Source: Pseudonocardia xinjiangensis (GTDB taxonomy: Bacteria > Actinomycetota > Actinomycetes > Mycobacteriales > Pseudonocardiaceae). Taken from it: a stretch of 39,944 bases of DNA. A model generated the notes under the pieces. It was not told the DNA's origin. It searched no databases and saw only the letters and a list, made by a program, of their open reading frames with translations. The translations under genes and the position numbers were made by a program. Numbering within the stretch: position 1 is the first letter of the stretch; each line of letters opens with the position of its first letter. Below, piece after piece: positions 24,035 through 31,737 of the stretch. The stretch is from the NCBI RefSeq assembly GCF_012911925.1, contig NZ_JAAXKY010000061.1, positions 1-39,944 of the forward strand, given 5' to 3'.

Positions 24035-24739
24035 GTGACGAGTCTCGCCGCGCAGATCGGCCGGGTGGCCGCCCCCCTCCGCAGCCAGGTGCTCGACGTG
24101 CTGCGCGAGGCCATCCTCAGCTTCCGCTTCGCCCCCGGCCAACGCCTCATCGAGCGCGAGCTGATCGACATGACCGGGGTCTCCCGTACGACGATCCGCG
24201 AGGTGCTGCGCGAGCTCGCCGCCGAGGGGCTGGTCAAGACCATCCCGCAGAAGGGCGCTGTCGTCGTCGCCCTGTCGCCCGAGGAGGCGGAGGAGCTCTA
24301 CGAGCTGCGCGAGGTCCTCGAGGGGCACCTCGTGAAGAAGTTCGTCGAGCGGGCGTCCGACGCCCAGGTGGTCGCACTGCGCCGGGCGTTCACCCAGCTC
24401 GAGAGCGTGGTCGAGCGGCGGGAGGGCACGGTGGCCGTGCTCAAGGCCAAGGACGTGCTGTACGAGGTGCTGCTCACCGGCGCGGGCAACTCGGCGTTGC
24501 GGGCGAGCCTGTCCCAGCTGCACGCCCGGGTGAGCCTGCTGCGGGCGAGCTCGCTGTCGTCCGGTCCCGCCCGCCCTCCGGAGGCTGTGGCCGAGCTACG
24601 GGTTCTCGTCGAAGCCGTCGAGGCCAGGGAAGCGGGCGCCGCGGCCGACGCCATGGTCACGCACGTCCGGGCCGCGGCCCGCACCGGTATCGAGGCGATC
24701 CGCCACTCCTCGCACGCGCTCGTGGCCGCCACCAGCTGA
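24035..24739 (+). CDS. GntR-family (FCD subfamily) transcriptional regulator
   Basis: The product has a winged HTH (VLREAILSFRFAPGQRLIER, then GVSRTTIREVLRELAAEGLV) and a C-terminal FCD ligand domain with ELYELREVLEGHLVKKFVE. FCD regulators commonly sense carboxylic acids. GTG 24035 is preferred because GGGAG lies 7 bases upstream, giving 234 residues; GTG 24011, ATG 23993 and ATG 23918 are in frame but lack such a site. Three related sites (before this gene, the SDR gene and the transporter gene) suggest that it controls the catabolic cluster that follows and itself. Confidence 0.9.
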   Translation: MTSLAAQIGRVAAPLRSQVLDVLREAILSFRFAPGQRLIERELIDMTGVSRTTIREVLRELAAEGLVKTIPQKGAVVVALSPEEAEELYELREVLEGHLVKKFVERASDAQVVALRRAFTQLESVVERREGTVAVLKAKDVLYEVLLTGAGNSALRASLSQLHARVSLLRASSLSSGPARPPEAVAELRVLVEAVEAREAGAAADAMVTHVRAAARTGIEAIRHSSHALVAATS

Positions 24740-24867
24740 CGTTCCGGCCCTGCCGGGCGCTGGGTCCCTCCCGCGGGCCGACCCCACTCGGACGACCCCC
24801 ACTGGGCCGGCCGGTCGCGGGTCGCCGACATCCGGTCCACCCCGGTCCGCCGGTCGGACGATCTCGG

Positions 24868-24899
24868 TTGGCAGTGCTCGTCCGATTGTCATACAGTCA
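24868..24899 (+). promoter_or_regulatory. Promoter of the catabolic cluster with GntR operator site 2
   Basis: TTGGCA (24868-24873) and TACAGT (24892-24897), 18 bases apart, form a good promoter about 31 bases before the SDR start. The 13-mer TGTCATACAGTCA (24887-24899) covers the -10 box and matches site 3 (complement strand TGACATACTGTCA) at 11 of 13 positions. TTGT-CAT-ACA resembles the FadR/FCD half-site form TnGTnnnACnA. Repression by blocking RNA polymerase is inferred. Confidence 0.6.
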
Positions 24900-24927
24900 G
24901 GCGAGCGTTGCGAACTGAGGAGTGGGT

Positions 24928-25773
24928 ATGCCGGTCGGATCTCTCACAGGTCGAGTCGCGGTCGTCACCGGTGCCGCCGGCGGGATCGGTGGTGCCACGG
25001 CGGCGCGGCTCTCGCGTGAGGGCGCCTCCGTCGTGCTGGTCGACCTCGACGGCGACGCCGCGTCGGCGCTGGCCGCCCGTCTCGAGGGCGAGGCCATCGG
25101 CGTCGCGGCCGACGTCTCCCGCGAGGAGGACGTCGAGCGGTACATGGATGCCGCGGTGGACCGGTTCGGGCGGGTCGACCTGCACCACCTCAACGCCGGG
25201 ATCCCCGGCACCCCGACGGCCCTGCCCGATCTCGGCGTCGAGGAGTTCGACCGGGTGATCGCGGTGAACATGCGGGGGACGTTCCTCGGGCTCCGCGCCG
25301 CGTTCCGGCAGTACTTCCTGCAGAGCAGCGCGGGCGCGATCGTCATCACGGCGTCCATCGCGAGCCTGCGCGGCAGCTCTGACCTGCTGCCCTATCACGC
25401 CTCGAAGCACGGCGTGCTGGGGCTGATGCGCAACGCCGCGGTGTACGGCGGCCCGCTGGGCGTGCGGGTCAACGCCGTGGCGCCCGGCATCGTCCCCACC
25501 GCACTCTTCGGCTCGGGGGATGGTCCGGGCGGCAGCGCCGACATGGTGCAGCGCGCCTCGACCACCCCGCTGCGCCGGGCGGGCAGCCCGGAGGAGATCG
25601 CGTCCGTCGTGGCCTTCCTGCTCAGCGACGACGCCGCCTACATGACCGGCGAGGCCGTCTCGGTCGACGGCGGCGCGTCGATCGTCAACAGCGTGCGTCC
25701 CTCCGGCGGTGCCGGTGCATGGGACACGGCCGCGCTCGACGCCCGCACCGCTCCCACGGCGGGCCGCGTCTAG
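24928..25773 (+). CDS. Short-chain dehydrogenase/reductase (SDR)
   Basis: The 281-residue enzyme has the classical SDR parts: nucleotide motif TGAAGGIG at 14-21, an LNAG variant of NNAG, active-site Ser in TASIAS, and Y156-x-x-x-K160 (YHASKHG). It ends with the GEAVSVDGG motif plus an extra 30-residue tail. A conserved Asp after the second strand (VDLDGD) suggests NAD(H). It should oxidise a secondary alcohol or reduce a ketone. ATG 24928 has GAGGAG 5 bases upstream. It is the first gene of the GntR-controlled cluster. Confidence 0.93.
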   Translation: MPVGSLTGRVAVVTGAAGGIGGATAARLSREGASVVLVDLDGDAASALAARLEGEAIGVAADVSREEDVERYMDAAVDRFGRVDLHHLNAGIPGTPTALPDLGVEEFDRVIAVNMRGTFLGLRAAFRQYFLQSSAGAIVITASIASLRGSSDLLPYHASKHGVLGLMRNAAVYGGPLGVRVNAVAPGIVPTALFGSGDGPGGSADMVQRASTTPLRRAGSPEEIASVVAFLLSDDAAYMTGEAVSVDGGASIVNSVRPSGGAGAWDTAALDARTAPTAGRV

Positions 25774-25818
25774 CTGGCGACGCTCGACCGCGTCACCCGG
25801 GCGCTGTGCGCGCCCACA

Positions 25819-25841
25819 GATTGTCTGACAGTATGTCAATC
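25819..25841. promoter_or_regulatory. GntR operator site 3 before the transporter gene
   Basis: GATTG and CAATC bound a 23-base element whose core (25826-25838) is TGAC-AGTAT-GTCA, a perfect 4-base-arm palindrome. Its complement matches site 2 closely (ATTG[AT]CATAC[AT]GTCAG). It sits in the 104-base gap between the SDR and transporter genes and overlaps an in-frame ATG at 25833, which is probably not the real start. Confidence 0.6.
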
Positions 25842-25877
25842 GACCACGACGGTCGACTGCTCACCGAGGAGAGTGCG

Positions 25878-27209
25878 ATGGCGCAGGGTGTCCAGGACCC
25901 GGAGGCGGATCTCGGGAAGGCCCGCCGCGTCGTCGCTCTGGCCACGGCCGTCGGCAACTTCACGGAGTGGTTCGACTTCGCCATCTACGGCTTCCTCGCC
26001 GCCACCCTCGGGCGCCTCTTCTTCCCCGGCGTGAGCCCGGCCGCCTCGCTGCTGGCCTCCCTGGCCGTCTTCGGCGTGGCGTTCTTCATGCGGCCGCTCG
26101 GCGGCCTCGTGCTCGGAGCGATGGGTGACCGGCGCGGGCGCCGGGCGCTGCTCACGCTGTCGATCGGCCTGATGGGCCTGTCCACCACCCTGATCGGGGT
26201 GCTGCCCACCTACGCGGAGGCGGGGGTCCTCGCGCCGATCCTGCTGGTGCTGCTGCGCTGCCTGCAGGGTTTCTCCGCGGGGGCGGAGTGGACCGGGTCG
26301 GCGGCGTTCCTCGTCGAGCACACGCCGACGAACCGCCGGGGTCGCTTCGCGAGCGTGGTCTCCGCGACCGCCGCCCTCGCCACCGCCTTCGGCGGCCTGC
26401 TGGTCCTCGCGCTCGAACTGAGCCTCACCCCGGAGCAGATGCTGTCGTGGGGATGGCGGGTCCCGTTCCTCGTCGCGGTGCCGCTCACGCTGGTCGGCAC
26501 CTGGATCCGGTTGCGGATCGACGAGACGCCGGTGTTCCAGCGGCTGGTGCAGGCGGGAGCGGTCAGCACCGCCCCGGTGCGGCGCGCCGGACGCGACGTG
26601 CGGGCGATCGCGCTCACCTTCGCGTTCTCCAGCGTGCAGGGCCTCGGCTTCTACTATCTCGCCACCTACGTGATCAGCTTCCTCACCGCCACCGTCAAGC
26701 TGCCGCAGTCCCGCGCCCTGGTGCTCGTCGCCATCGGGCTCCTGGTCTACGCGGCGCTGTGCCCGGTGGCGGGGGCACTGAGCGACCGGGTGGGCAGGCG
26801 CCGGGTGAACCTCGCGGGCGGTGCCGGGCTTGCGATCGTGAGCGTGCCGGCGTTCGCGCTGATGGGCACCGGCACCGCCGCGGGCGTGGTCGGTGGCATG
26901 GTGCTGTTCTCGGTGTTCCAGTCGATGGTCAGCGTCACCACCGTGTGCATGCTCGTGGAGCTGTTCCCGGCCCAGACCCGCTCCACGTCCAGCGCGATCG
27001 GGTTCAACCTGGGGCTCGCCCTCATCGGCGGCCCGGGCCCCCTGATCGCGGCCGCCATCGCCGCGGGCACCGGGAGCAGCACCCTGCCCGCGCTGTACAT
27101 GGTCGTCGTCGCCGTTCTCGGCACCGTCGCACTGGCCCGGTGGCTCCCCGAGACCGTCGGCCGTGGGTTGGACGCCGATGCGGCCGTCGCCGCAGGATCG
27201 ACCCGATGA
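25878..27209 (+). CDS. MHS-family (MFS) metabolite:H+ symporter
   Basis: The 443-residue permease has 12 membrane segments and the MHS hallmark region GNFTEWFDFAIYGFLA, then FFMRPLGGLVLGAMGDRRGR. These occur in transporters of dicarboxylates, aromatic acids, betaine or shikimate. A second ALSDRVGRRRVNL loop is the repeat of motif A. It should import an organic acid, probably the substrate of the cluster. ATG 25878 is chosen because GAGGAGAG lies 5-6 bases upstream; ATG 25833 lies inside the operator. The gene is flanked by site 3 and the hydrolase gene. Confidence 0.93.
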   Translation: MAQGVQDPEADLGKARRVVALATAVGNFTEWFDFAIYGFLAATLGRLFFPGVSPAASLLASLAVFGVAFFMRPLGGLVLGAMGDRRGRRALLTLSIGLMGLSTTLIGVLPTYAEAGVLAPILLVLLRCLQGFSAGAEWTGSAAFLVEHTPTNRRGRFASVVSATAALATAFGGLLVLALELSLTPEQMLSWGWRVPFLVAVPLTLVGTWIRLRIDETPVFQRLVQAGAVSTAPVRRAGRDVRAIALTFAFSSVQGLGFYYLATYVISFLTATVKLPQSRALVLVAIGLLVYAALCPVAGALSDRVGRRRVNLAGGAGLAIVSVPAFALMGTGTAAGVVGGMVLFSVFQSMVSVTTVCMLVELFPAQTRSTSSAIGFNLGLALIGGPGPLIAAAIAAGTGSSTLPALYMVVVAVLGTVALARWLPETVGRGLDADAAVAAGSTR

Positions 27210-27228
27210 ACGAACGCAGGAGATTCTG

Positions 27229-28083
27229 ATGAGTGGGTACGAGGTGCTGGCGGTCCGCTACGGGACCAGGCTCGCGCGCAAGGCGGAGAACTATCTGAAC
27301 TTCCACGTCTACGGCGAGCCCGACGAGGACCTGCCGATGGACTACTTCTTCTGGGTCGTCCGCGACGGAGAGCGCACGATCGTGGTCGACTGCGGGTTCA
27401 GCGCCGAGGCCGGGCGGCGGCGGGGCCGTACCCAGCTCGCCGACCCGGGTGACGCGCTCATGGCGCTCGGCATCGACCCGGGCTCGGTCAGCCAGCTCGT
27501 CGTCACGCACGCGCACTACGACCACATCGGGAACCTGGAGCGCTTCCCGGCCGCGGAGATCGTCATCGCCCGCCGGGAGTACGAGTTCTGGACCGGCCCG
27601 TACGCCGCTCGCCCCCAGTTCGCGCACTCCACGGAGGCGATCGAGCTCGACCGGCTCGCCGCTGCGGGGGAGCAGGGCAGGCTGCGGCTGGTCGAGAAGA
27701 CCCTCGACCTCGCGCCCGGGTTCGAGCTGGTCGTCGTCGGAGGGCACACCCCGGGCCAGCTCGTGGCCCAGGTCGCCGTCGACGGCGAGGACGGCGGACC
27801 GGGCGCGGTGATCCTGGCCGCCGACGCGCTGCACTTCTACGAGGAGCTCGAACGCGACCGTCCGTTCTTCGTGGTGGCGGACCTGGTCGACATGTACCGC
27901 GGCTTCGACCTGTTGCGCGAGATGTCCGCCGACCCGGGCCGGCTGCTCCTGGCGGGCCACGACGCCGCGGTGCCCGACCGGTTCCCGGGCCGGCTGCCCG
28001 ACATGCCCGGTGATCTCACCGACCTCGTCGTGCGGGTCGCCGGCAGGACGAGGACGCAAGCAGAGGAAGTGGTGGTGTCATGA
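27229..28083 (+). CDS. Metallo-beta-lactamase-fold hydrolase (lactonase-like)
   Basis: The 284-residue protein has the binuclear metal motif H94-A-H96-Y-D98-H99 (VTHAHYDHIGN). Further ligands lie in VGGHTPGQ, an Asp in LAADALHF and LLAGHDAAV. The layout resembles N-acyl-homoserine lactonases and other lactone hydrolases of the family. In this cluster a lactone or ester intermediate of catabolism is a more likely substrate than a quorum signal. ATG 27229 has AGGAG. The 3' end overlaps the next start by 4 bases. Confidence 0.9.
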   Translation: MSGYEVLAVRYGTRLARKAENYLNFHVYGEPDEDLPMDYFFWVVRDGERTIVVDCGFSAEAGRRRGRTQLADPGDALMALGIDPGSVSQLVVTHAHYDHIGNLERFPAAEIVIARREYEFWTGPYAARPQFAHSTEAIELDRLAAAGEQGRLRLVEKTLDLAPGFELVVVGGHTPGQLVAQVAVDGEDGGPGAVILAADALHFYEELERDRPFFVVADLVDMYRGFDLLREMSADPGRLLLAGHDAAVPDRFPGRLPDMPGDLTDLVVRVAGRTRTQAEEVVVS

Positions 28084-28982
28084 GCGCTCCGACGGTGGGA
28101 GTGGTCGGGCTGGGCAACATGGGTGGCCGGATGGCGCGCCGCCTGGTCGACGCCGGGATCCCGGTGGTGGGGTTCGACGCGCAGGCCGGCCGGGTCGAGA
28201 CGGTGGGCGCGACGCCGCTCGGTGACCCGGCCGAGGTGGCCAGGGCGTCCGAGGTGGTCCTGATGTCGCTGCCCGACAGCCACGTCGTCGAGGCGGTCGT
28301 CCGCGGTCCGAGCGGGGTGCTCGCCGGCGCCGCGGCCGGGACCACGATCGTCGACCTGTCCACGGCGGCGCCGTCCTCGACGGTCGCGCTGCACGCCGAG
28401 GCGGCGGCGGTGGGGGTCCGCTATCTCGACGCCGGCATCTCCGGGGGAGCTGCCGCCGCCGACAAGGGCACCTTGACGATCATGGCGGGCGGCGACGCCG
28501 ATGCGCTTGCCGAGATCGGATGGGTGTTCGAGCCGATCGCCGCGCACGTGCACCACATGGGCGCCTCGGGGGCCGGGCACACCGCGAAGCTGCTCAACAA
28601 CTTCCTCAATGCGGTGAGCCTCGCGGCCTCGGCCGAGGTGATGGTCGCGGGCCGGCGTGCCGGGCTCGACCTGAGCCAGCTGCTCGAGGTGATCAACAGC
28701 AGCAGCGGGGTCAACTTCGCGACGCTCAACCGGTTCCCGCGGATCGTGCAGGGCGACTACCTCGAAGGCGGGCTGACCGGGCGGCTGATGACCAAGGACG
28801 TGGCGCTCTACGTCGACCTCATCGGCAAGCTCGGGGTGCCCAGCCTCAACGCGGCAGGGCCGCTGGCGAGCTTCGGGCTGGCCGAGAGCCTCGGCTACGG
28901 CGACCAGATCAGCAACCGGGTGGTGGACGCCATCGGTGACGTCGCCGGGGGGACCCGCGTCCACGACAAGACGGAGGAATGA
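28080..28982 (+). CDS. 3-Hydroxyisobutyrate dehydrogenase-like NAD(P) oxidoreductase, first copy
   Basis: The 300-residue enzyme is a beta-hydroxyacid dehydrogenase: GLGNMG at 10-15, VDLSTAAP, the substrate loop DAGISGGAAAADKGTLTIM, and the catalytic lysine K170 in GHTAKLLNN. In most relatives the loop is DAPVSGG; the Ala-Pro-Val to Ala-Gly-Ile change may alter specificity. The C-terminal domain is all helical, with TKDVALYVDL. It should oxidise a beta-hydroxy acid to the semialdehyde or beta-keto acid. A second copy lies three genes on. Confidence 0.92.
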   Translation: MSAPTVGVVGLGNMGGRMARRLVDAGIPVVGFDAQAGRVETVGATPLGDPAEVARASEVVLMSLPDSHVVEAVVRGPSGVLAGAAAGTTIVDLSTAAPSSTVALHAEAAAVGVRYLDAGISGGAAAADKGTLTIMAGGDADALAEIGWVFEPIAAHVHHMGASGAGHTAKLLNNFLNAVSLAASAEVMVAGRRAGLDLSQLLEVINSSSGVNFATLNRFPRIVQGDYLEGGLTGRLMTKDVALYVDLIGKLGVPSLNAAGPLASFGLAESLGYGDQISNRVVDAIGDVAGGTRVHDKTEE

Positions 28983-28985
28983 CCC

Positions 28986-29396
28986 ATGCAGATCGTCCGG
29001 GGCCGCGCCCCCGACTCCACCCCCACCCAGTCCCGCACGGAGACCTTCACCGGCACCGTCTGGGGTGACCCGGTGCTGCCCACCACCGCCGAGGGCAACA
29101 CGATCAACTCGGTGACCTTCACCCCCGGCGCGCGCACCTACTGGCACCACCACACCGGCGGCCAGATCCTCGTGGTGACGGCCGGCCGGGGATGGGTCTG
29201 CACGCACGGCGAACAGCCGGAGGTGATCCGGGCCGGGGACGTGGTCTGGGTGCCCCCGGGCGAGCGGCACTGGCACGGCGGCACGGTGGACACCGTGATG
29301 ACGCACCTGGCCGTGTCGCTCGGCCCGACCGTGTGGCTGGACGAGGTGGACGAGAACGAGTACCGCGCCCTGGTGGCGCTGGAAGGGCAGCGATGA
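28986..29396 (+). CDS. Single-domain cupin similar to the hydroxynitrile-lyase type (GtHNL-like)
   Basis: The 136-residue cupin has metal ligands H54, H56 and Q60 (YWHHHTGGQ) and H95 (GERHWHG), the same arrangement I recall for the Granulicella hydroxynitrile lyase family. The flanking patterns SVTFTPGAR and PGDVVWFPPGE (here AGDVVWVPPGE) are also there. Relatives are often fused or adjacent to carboxymuconolactone decarboxylase domains, as here. A metal-dependent lyase, isomerase or decarboxylase role on a cluster intermediate is likely; cyanohydrin cleavage is not implied. It has GGAGGAA upstream and overlaps the CMD gene by 4 bases. Confidence 0.88.
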   Translation: MQIVRGRAPDSTPTQSRTETFTGTVWGDPVLPTTAEGNTINSVTFTPGARTYWHHHTGGQILVVTAGRGWVCTHGEQPEVIRAGDVVWVPPGERHWHGGTVDTVMTHLAVSLGPTVWLDEVDENEYRALVALEGQR

Positions 29397-29437
29397 CCGG
29401 GGATGCGATGACCAGCGATGCGATGACCAGCGGAGCG
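29393..29437 (+). repeat. Three tandem 15-base repeats at the start of the CMD gene
   Basis: ATGACCGGGGATGCG, ATGACCAGCGATGCG and ATGACCAGCGGAGCG follow each other at 29393, 29408 and 29423. Each begins with an in-frame ATG and codes M-T-(G/S)-(D/G)-A. Slippage here would change the N-terminus length without shifting the frame. Confidence 0.8.
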
Positions 29438-29839
29438 ACGACCGACGGGCGCTACGAGCAGGGGCTGGCGATCCGGCGCGAGGTGCTGGGCGACGCCCAC
29501 GTCGACCGGTCGCTGGCCGGGGTGAGCGACTTCGCCCGGCCCGTGCAGGAGTACGTCACCCGCACGGCCTGGGGGGAGATCTGGAGCCGGCCCGGCCTGG
29601 ACCGGCGCACCCGCAGCCTGCTCAACCTCGTGATGCTCACGGCGCTGAACCGCAACCACGAGCTGGGCGTCCACGTCCGGGGCGCCGTCACCAACGGGTG
29701 CACCGAGGTGGAGATCCAGGAGGCGCTCCTGCAGGCCGCGGCCTACTGCGGTGCGCCCGCCGCGCTGGAGTCCTTCCGGGTGGCCGAGCGCGTGCTCGGC
29801 GAGCTTGCGGCGGAGCGGAACGGGACCGGTCGTGTCTGA
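29393..29839 (+). CDS. Carboxymuconolactone decarboxylase family protein (PcaC-like)
   Basis: The 148-residue protein matches PcaC-type 4-carboxymuconolactone decarboxylases: LNLVMLTALNRNHELGVHVR followed by GCTEVEIQEALLQAAAYCGAP. The His pair of NHELGVH is the family feature; the CxxC of AhpD peroxidase relatives is absent. It could decarboxylate a lactone acid. The start region is a triple 15-base repeat with three in-frame ATGs (29393, 29408, 29423). The first overlaps the cupin stop (ATGA), so I keep it, but translation from any of the three is possible. Its 3' end overlaps the next gene by 8 bases. Confidence 0.88.
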   Translation: MTGDAMTSDAMTSGATTDGRYEQGLAIRREVLGDAHVDRSLAGVSDFARPVQEYVTRTAWGEIWSRPGLDRRTRSLLNLVMLTALNRNHELGVHVRGAVTNGCTEVEIQEALLQAAAYCGAPAALESFRVAERVLGELAAERNGTGRV

Positions 29840-30740
29840 GCTGCCGGTGGGGCCCGTCGGGTTCGTGGGATTGGGCCGGATGGGCGACCCCATGGTGCGG
29901 CGGCTCGTCGCTGCCGGCGTGGCGGTGCGCGCCCACGACGCGGCCCCCGGCCCCCGGGAGGCGCTCGCCGACGTCGTCACGGTCGTCGACAAGCCGGCTG
30001 AGGTCGTGGCGGCCGGGCCGTCGGTCGTGGTGCTGATGCTGCCGAACTCGGACATCGTCGAGGCCGTGCTGGCCGACGGGCTGCTCGACGCGCTCACCCC
30101 CGACACGGTGCTGGTGGACATGGGCTCCTCGGAGCCGATGCGCACCCGGGCGCTCGCCGAGCAGGTGGCCGCCCGGGGCGCCACCATGATCGACGCGCCG
30201 GTGTCCGGTGGGGTCTCCGGCGCCACCAAGGGCACCTTGACGATCATGGTCGGCGGCCCGGACGACGCGGTCGCAGGTGTCGAGCCGCTGCTGGCGCTCC
30301 TCGGCCGGGTCCGCCACGTCGGCCCCGTCGGCGCGGGCCACGCGCTGAAGGCGCTCAACAACCTGATGTCCGCGGCCCACCTGCTCGCGAGCTCCGAGGC
30401 GTTGCTGGCCGGGGAACGCTTCGGCCTCGACCCCTCCGTGATGCTCGACGCGGTGAACTCCTCGAGCGGGCGCAGCGGCTCCACCGAGAACAAGTGGCCC
30501 AACTTCGTGGTGCCCGAGACCTACGACTCCGGCTTCGCGCTCGCGCTGATGGTCAAGGACATCCGCATCGCGCTGGGCCTGGCCGAGGCGACGGGCGCGC
30601 CGTCCGCGCTCATCGGCCGCACCGTCGAGCTCTGGGGCGAGGCGGCCACGGCACTCCCCCCTGATGCCGACCACACCGAGATCGTGCGCTGGCTGCGGGC
30701 CGGCGAGGCGACGGATCCCGATCCGAGGAGCACCCCATGA
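29832..30740 (+). CDS. 3-Hydroxyisobutyrate dehydrogenase-like NAD(P) oxidoreductase, second copy
   Basis: The 302-residue enzyme has VGFVGLGRMGDPMVRRL, VDMGSSEP, the standard loop DAPVSGGVSGATKGTLTIM and K173 in GHALKALNN. The loop has the usual sequence, unlike the first copy, so the two probably act on different beta-hydroxy acids. A 22-base nucleotide stretch around the KGTLTIM codons, including a rare TTG Leu codon, is identical in both copies. GTG 29832 overlaps the CMD stop by 8 bases. Confidence 0.92.
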   Translation: MSELPVGPVGFVGLGRMGDPMVRRLVAAGVAVRAHDAAPGPREALADVVTVVDKPAEVVAAGPSVVVLMLPNSDIVEAVLADGLLDALTPDTVLVDMGSSEPMRTRALAEQVAARGATMIDAPVSGGVSGATKGTLTIMVGGPDDAVAGVEPLLALLGRVRHVGPVGAGHALKALNNLMSAAHLLASSEALLAGERFGLDPSVMLDAVNSSSGRSGSTENKWPNFVVPETYDSGFALALMVKDIRIALGLAEATGAPSALIGRTVELWGEAATALPPDADHTEIVRWLRAGEATDPDPRSTP

Positions 30741-31498
30741 CGCTGACCGCAGAGCAGCAGGAGATCAAGGACGAGTTCATCAAGGTGCGCGGCACCTGGG
30801 GTGACGCGTGGGAGCGGATGCTGGAGCTCGACCCGCCGTTCGTCCGGGCCTACCTGCACTTCTCCGCCGTGCCCTGGACCGGGGAGTCCCACCTCGAGCC
30901 CAAGGTCAAGGAGTTCGTCTACATCGCCGCCGACGCCGCGGCGACGCACCTCTACGTGCCCGGGATCCGCCAGCACGTGGCCGCCGCGCTGGAGCACGGC
31001 GCCACGCCGCAGGAGATCATGGAGGTCATCGAGCTCACCAGCACGCTCGGCATCCACGCCAGCAACATCGGCGTGCCACTGCTGCTGGAGGTGCTGGAGG
31101 AGGAGGGGCTGCGGGACGGCCCTGCCCCGCTCGACGAGCGCCGCGAGCGGCTCAAGGCCGAGTTCACGGCCAACCGCGGCTACTGGCACACCTTCTGGGA
31201 CGGCCTGCTCGAGCTCGACCCCGACCTGTTCGAGGCCTACATCGAGTTCTCCTCGGTGCCCTGGAAGACCGGGACCCTGCCGCCGAAGATCAAGGAGCTC
31301 ATCTACATCGCGTTCGACGCCTCGGCCACCCACCTCTACGTGCCAGGGCTGAAGCTGCACATGCAGAACGCGGTCCGGCTCGGAGCGACGGCCGGGGAGA
31401 TCATGGAGGTGCTCGCGATCGTCAGCGTGATCGGTATCCATGCCGCGACGACCGCAGCCCCCATCCTCGCCGAGCTGACCCAGGCCGCTCCCCGGTGA
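30737..31498 (+). CDS. Protein with two CMD/AhpD-like domains lacking catalytic cysteines
   Basis: The 253-residue product is an internal duplication. Residues about 10-115 and 135-245 share W..ML(E/L)LDP, F(V/E)..Y, KVKEFVYIA / KIKELIYIA, THLYVPG(I/L)..H and GIHA. In AhpD-type proteins a CxxC precedes the His. Here AAATHLYVPG and ASATHLYVPG have no Cys, and the whole protein appears to have none, so thiol peroxidase activity is ruled out. A decarboxylase or other lyase role in the cluster fits better. It is the last gene of the run and overlaps the preceding stop (ATGA). Confidence 0.88.
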   Translation: MTLTAEQQEIKDEFIKVRGTWGDAWERMLELDPPFVRAYLHFSAVPWTGESHLEPKVKEFVYIAADAAATHLYVPGIRQHVAAALEHGATPQEIMEVIELTSTLGIHASNIGVPLLLEVLEEEGLRDGPAPLDERRERLKAEFTANRGYWHTFWDGLLELDPDLFEAYIEFSSVPWKTGTLPPKIKELIYIAFDASATHLYVPGLKLHMQNAVRLGATAGEIMEVLAIVSVIGIHAATTAAPILAELTQAAPR

Positions 31499-31566
31499 CT
31501 GCCGGCCGGCTCGGCACCGGGGGACGGTCGAGCCGGTCGGCGCCCCACGCTCCTGTGGTCGTCGGC

Positions 31567-31609
31567 GAGTCGCCCGTTCCGGGTGCGTGAGTCGCCCGTT
31601 TCGGGTGCG
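31567..31609. repeat. Tandem pair of a dispersed 21-base intergenic repeat
   Basis: GAGTCGCCCGTTCCGGGTGC plus G (31567-31587) is repeated with one change (TTC to TTT) at 31589-31609, giving a 22-base period. Each unit has a small CCCG-TT(C/T)-CGGG hairpin. The same unit recurs at 38855-38875. It lies 70 bases after the cluster's last stop and may help end transcription. The rest of the 31499-31737 gap holds nothing that I recognise. Confidence 0.7.
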
Positions 31610-31737
31610 GGCGGCCACGTGGCAGCGGGTCGGAGTCGAGAGGATCGGGCAAGACCTCGCGCGTATCGGTCTACCGCAGACCAGGTCGCTCGCGCTTGCA
31701 TGGTCTCACCATTCCGACACCCGCTGGAGCCGTGCGC

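Noticed and set aside
25833..25877. Earlier ATG for the MHS transporter
   Set aside because: It lies within the operator palindrome and has no Shine-Dalgarno sequence, while ATG 25878 has GAGGAGAG at proper spacing.
31567..31609. CRISPR-like repeat pair
   Set aside because: Only two units with a one-base gap and no spacers; it matches a dispersed intergenic repeat instead.
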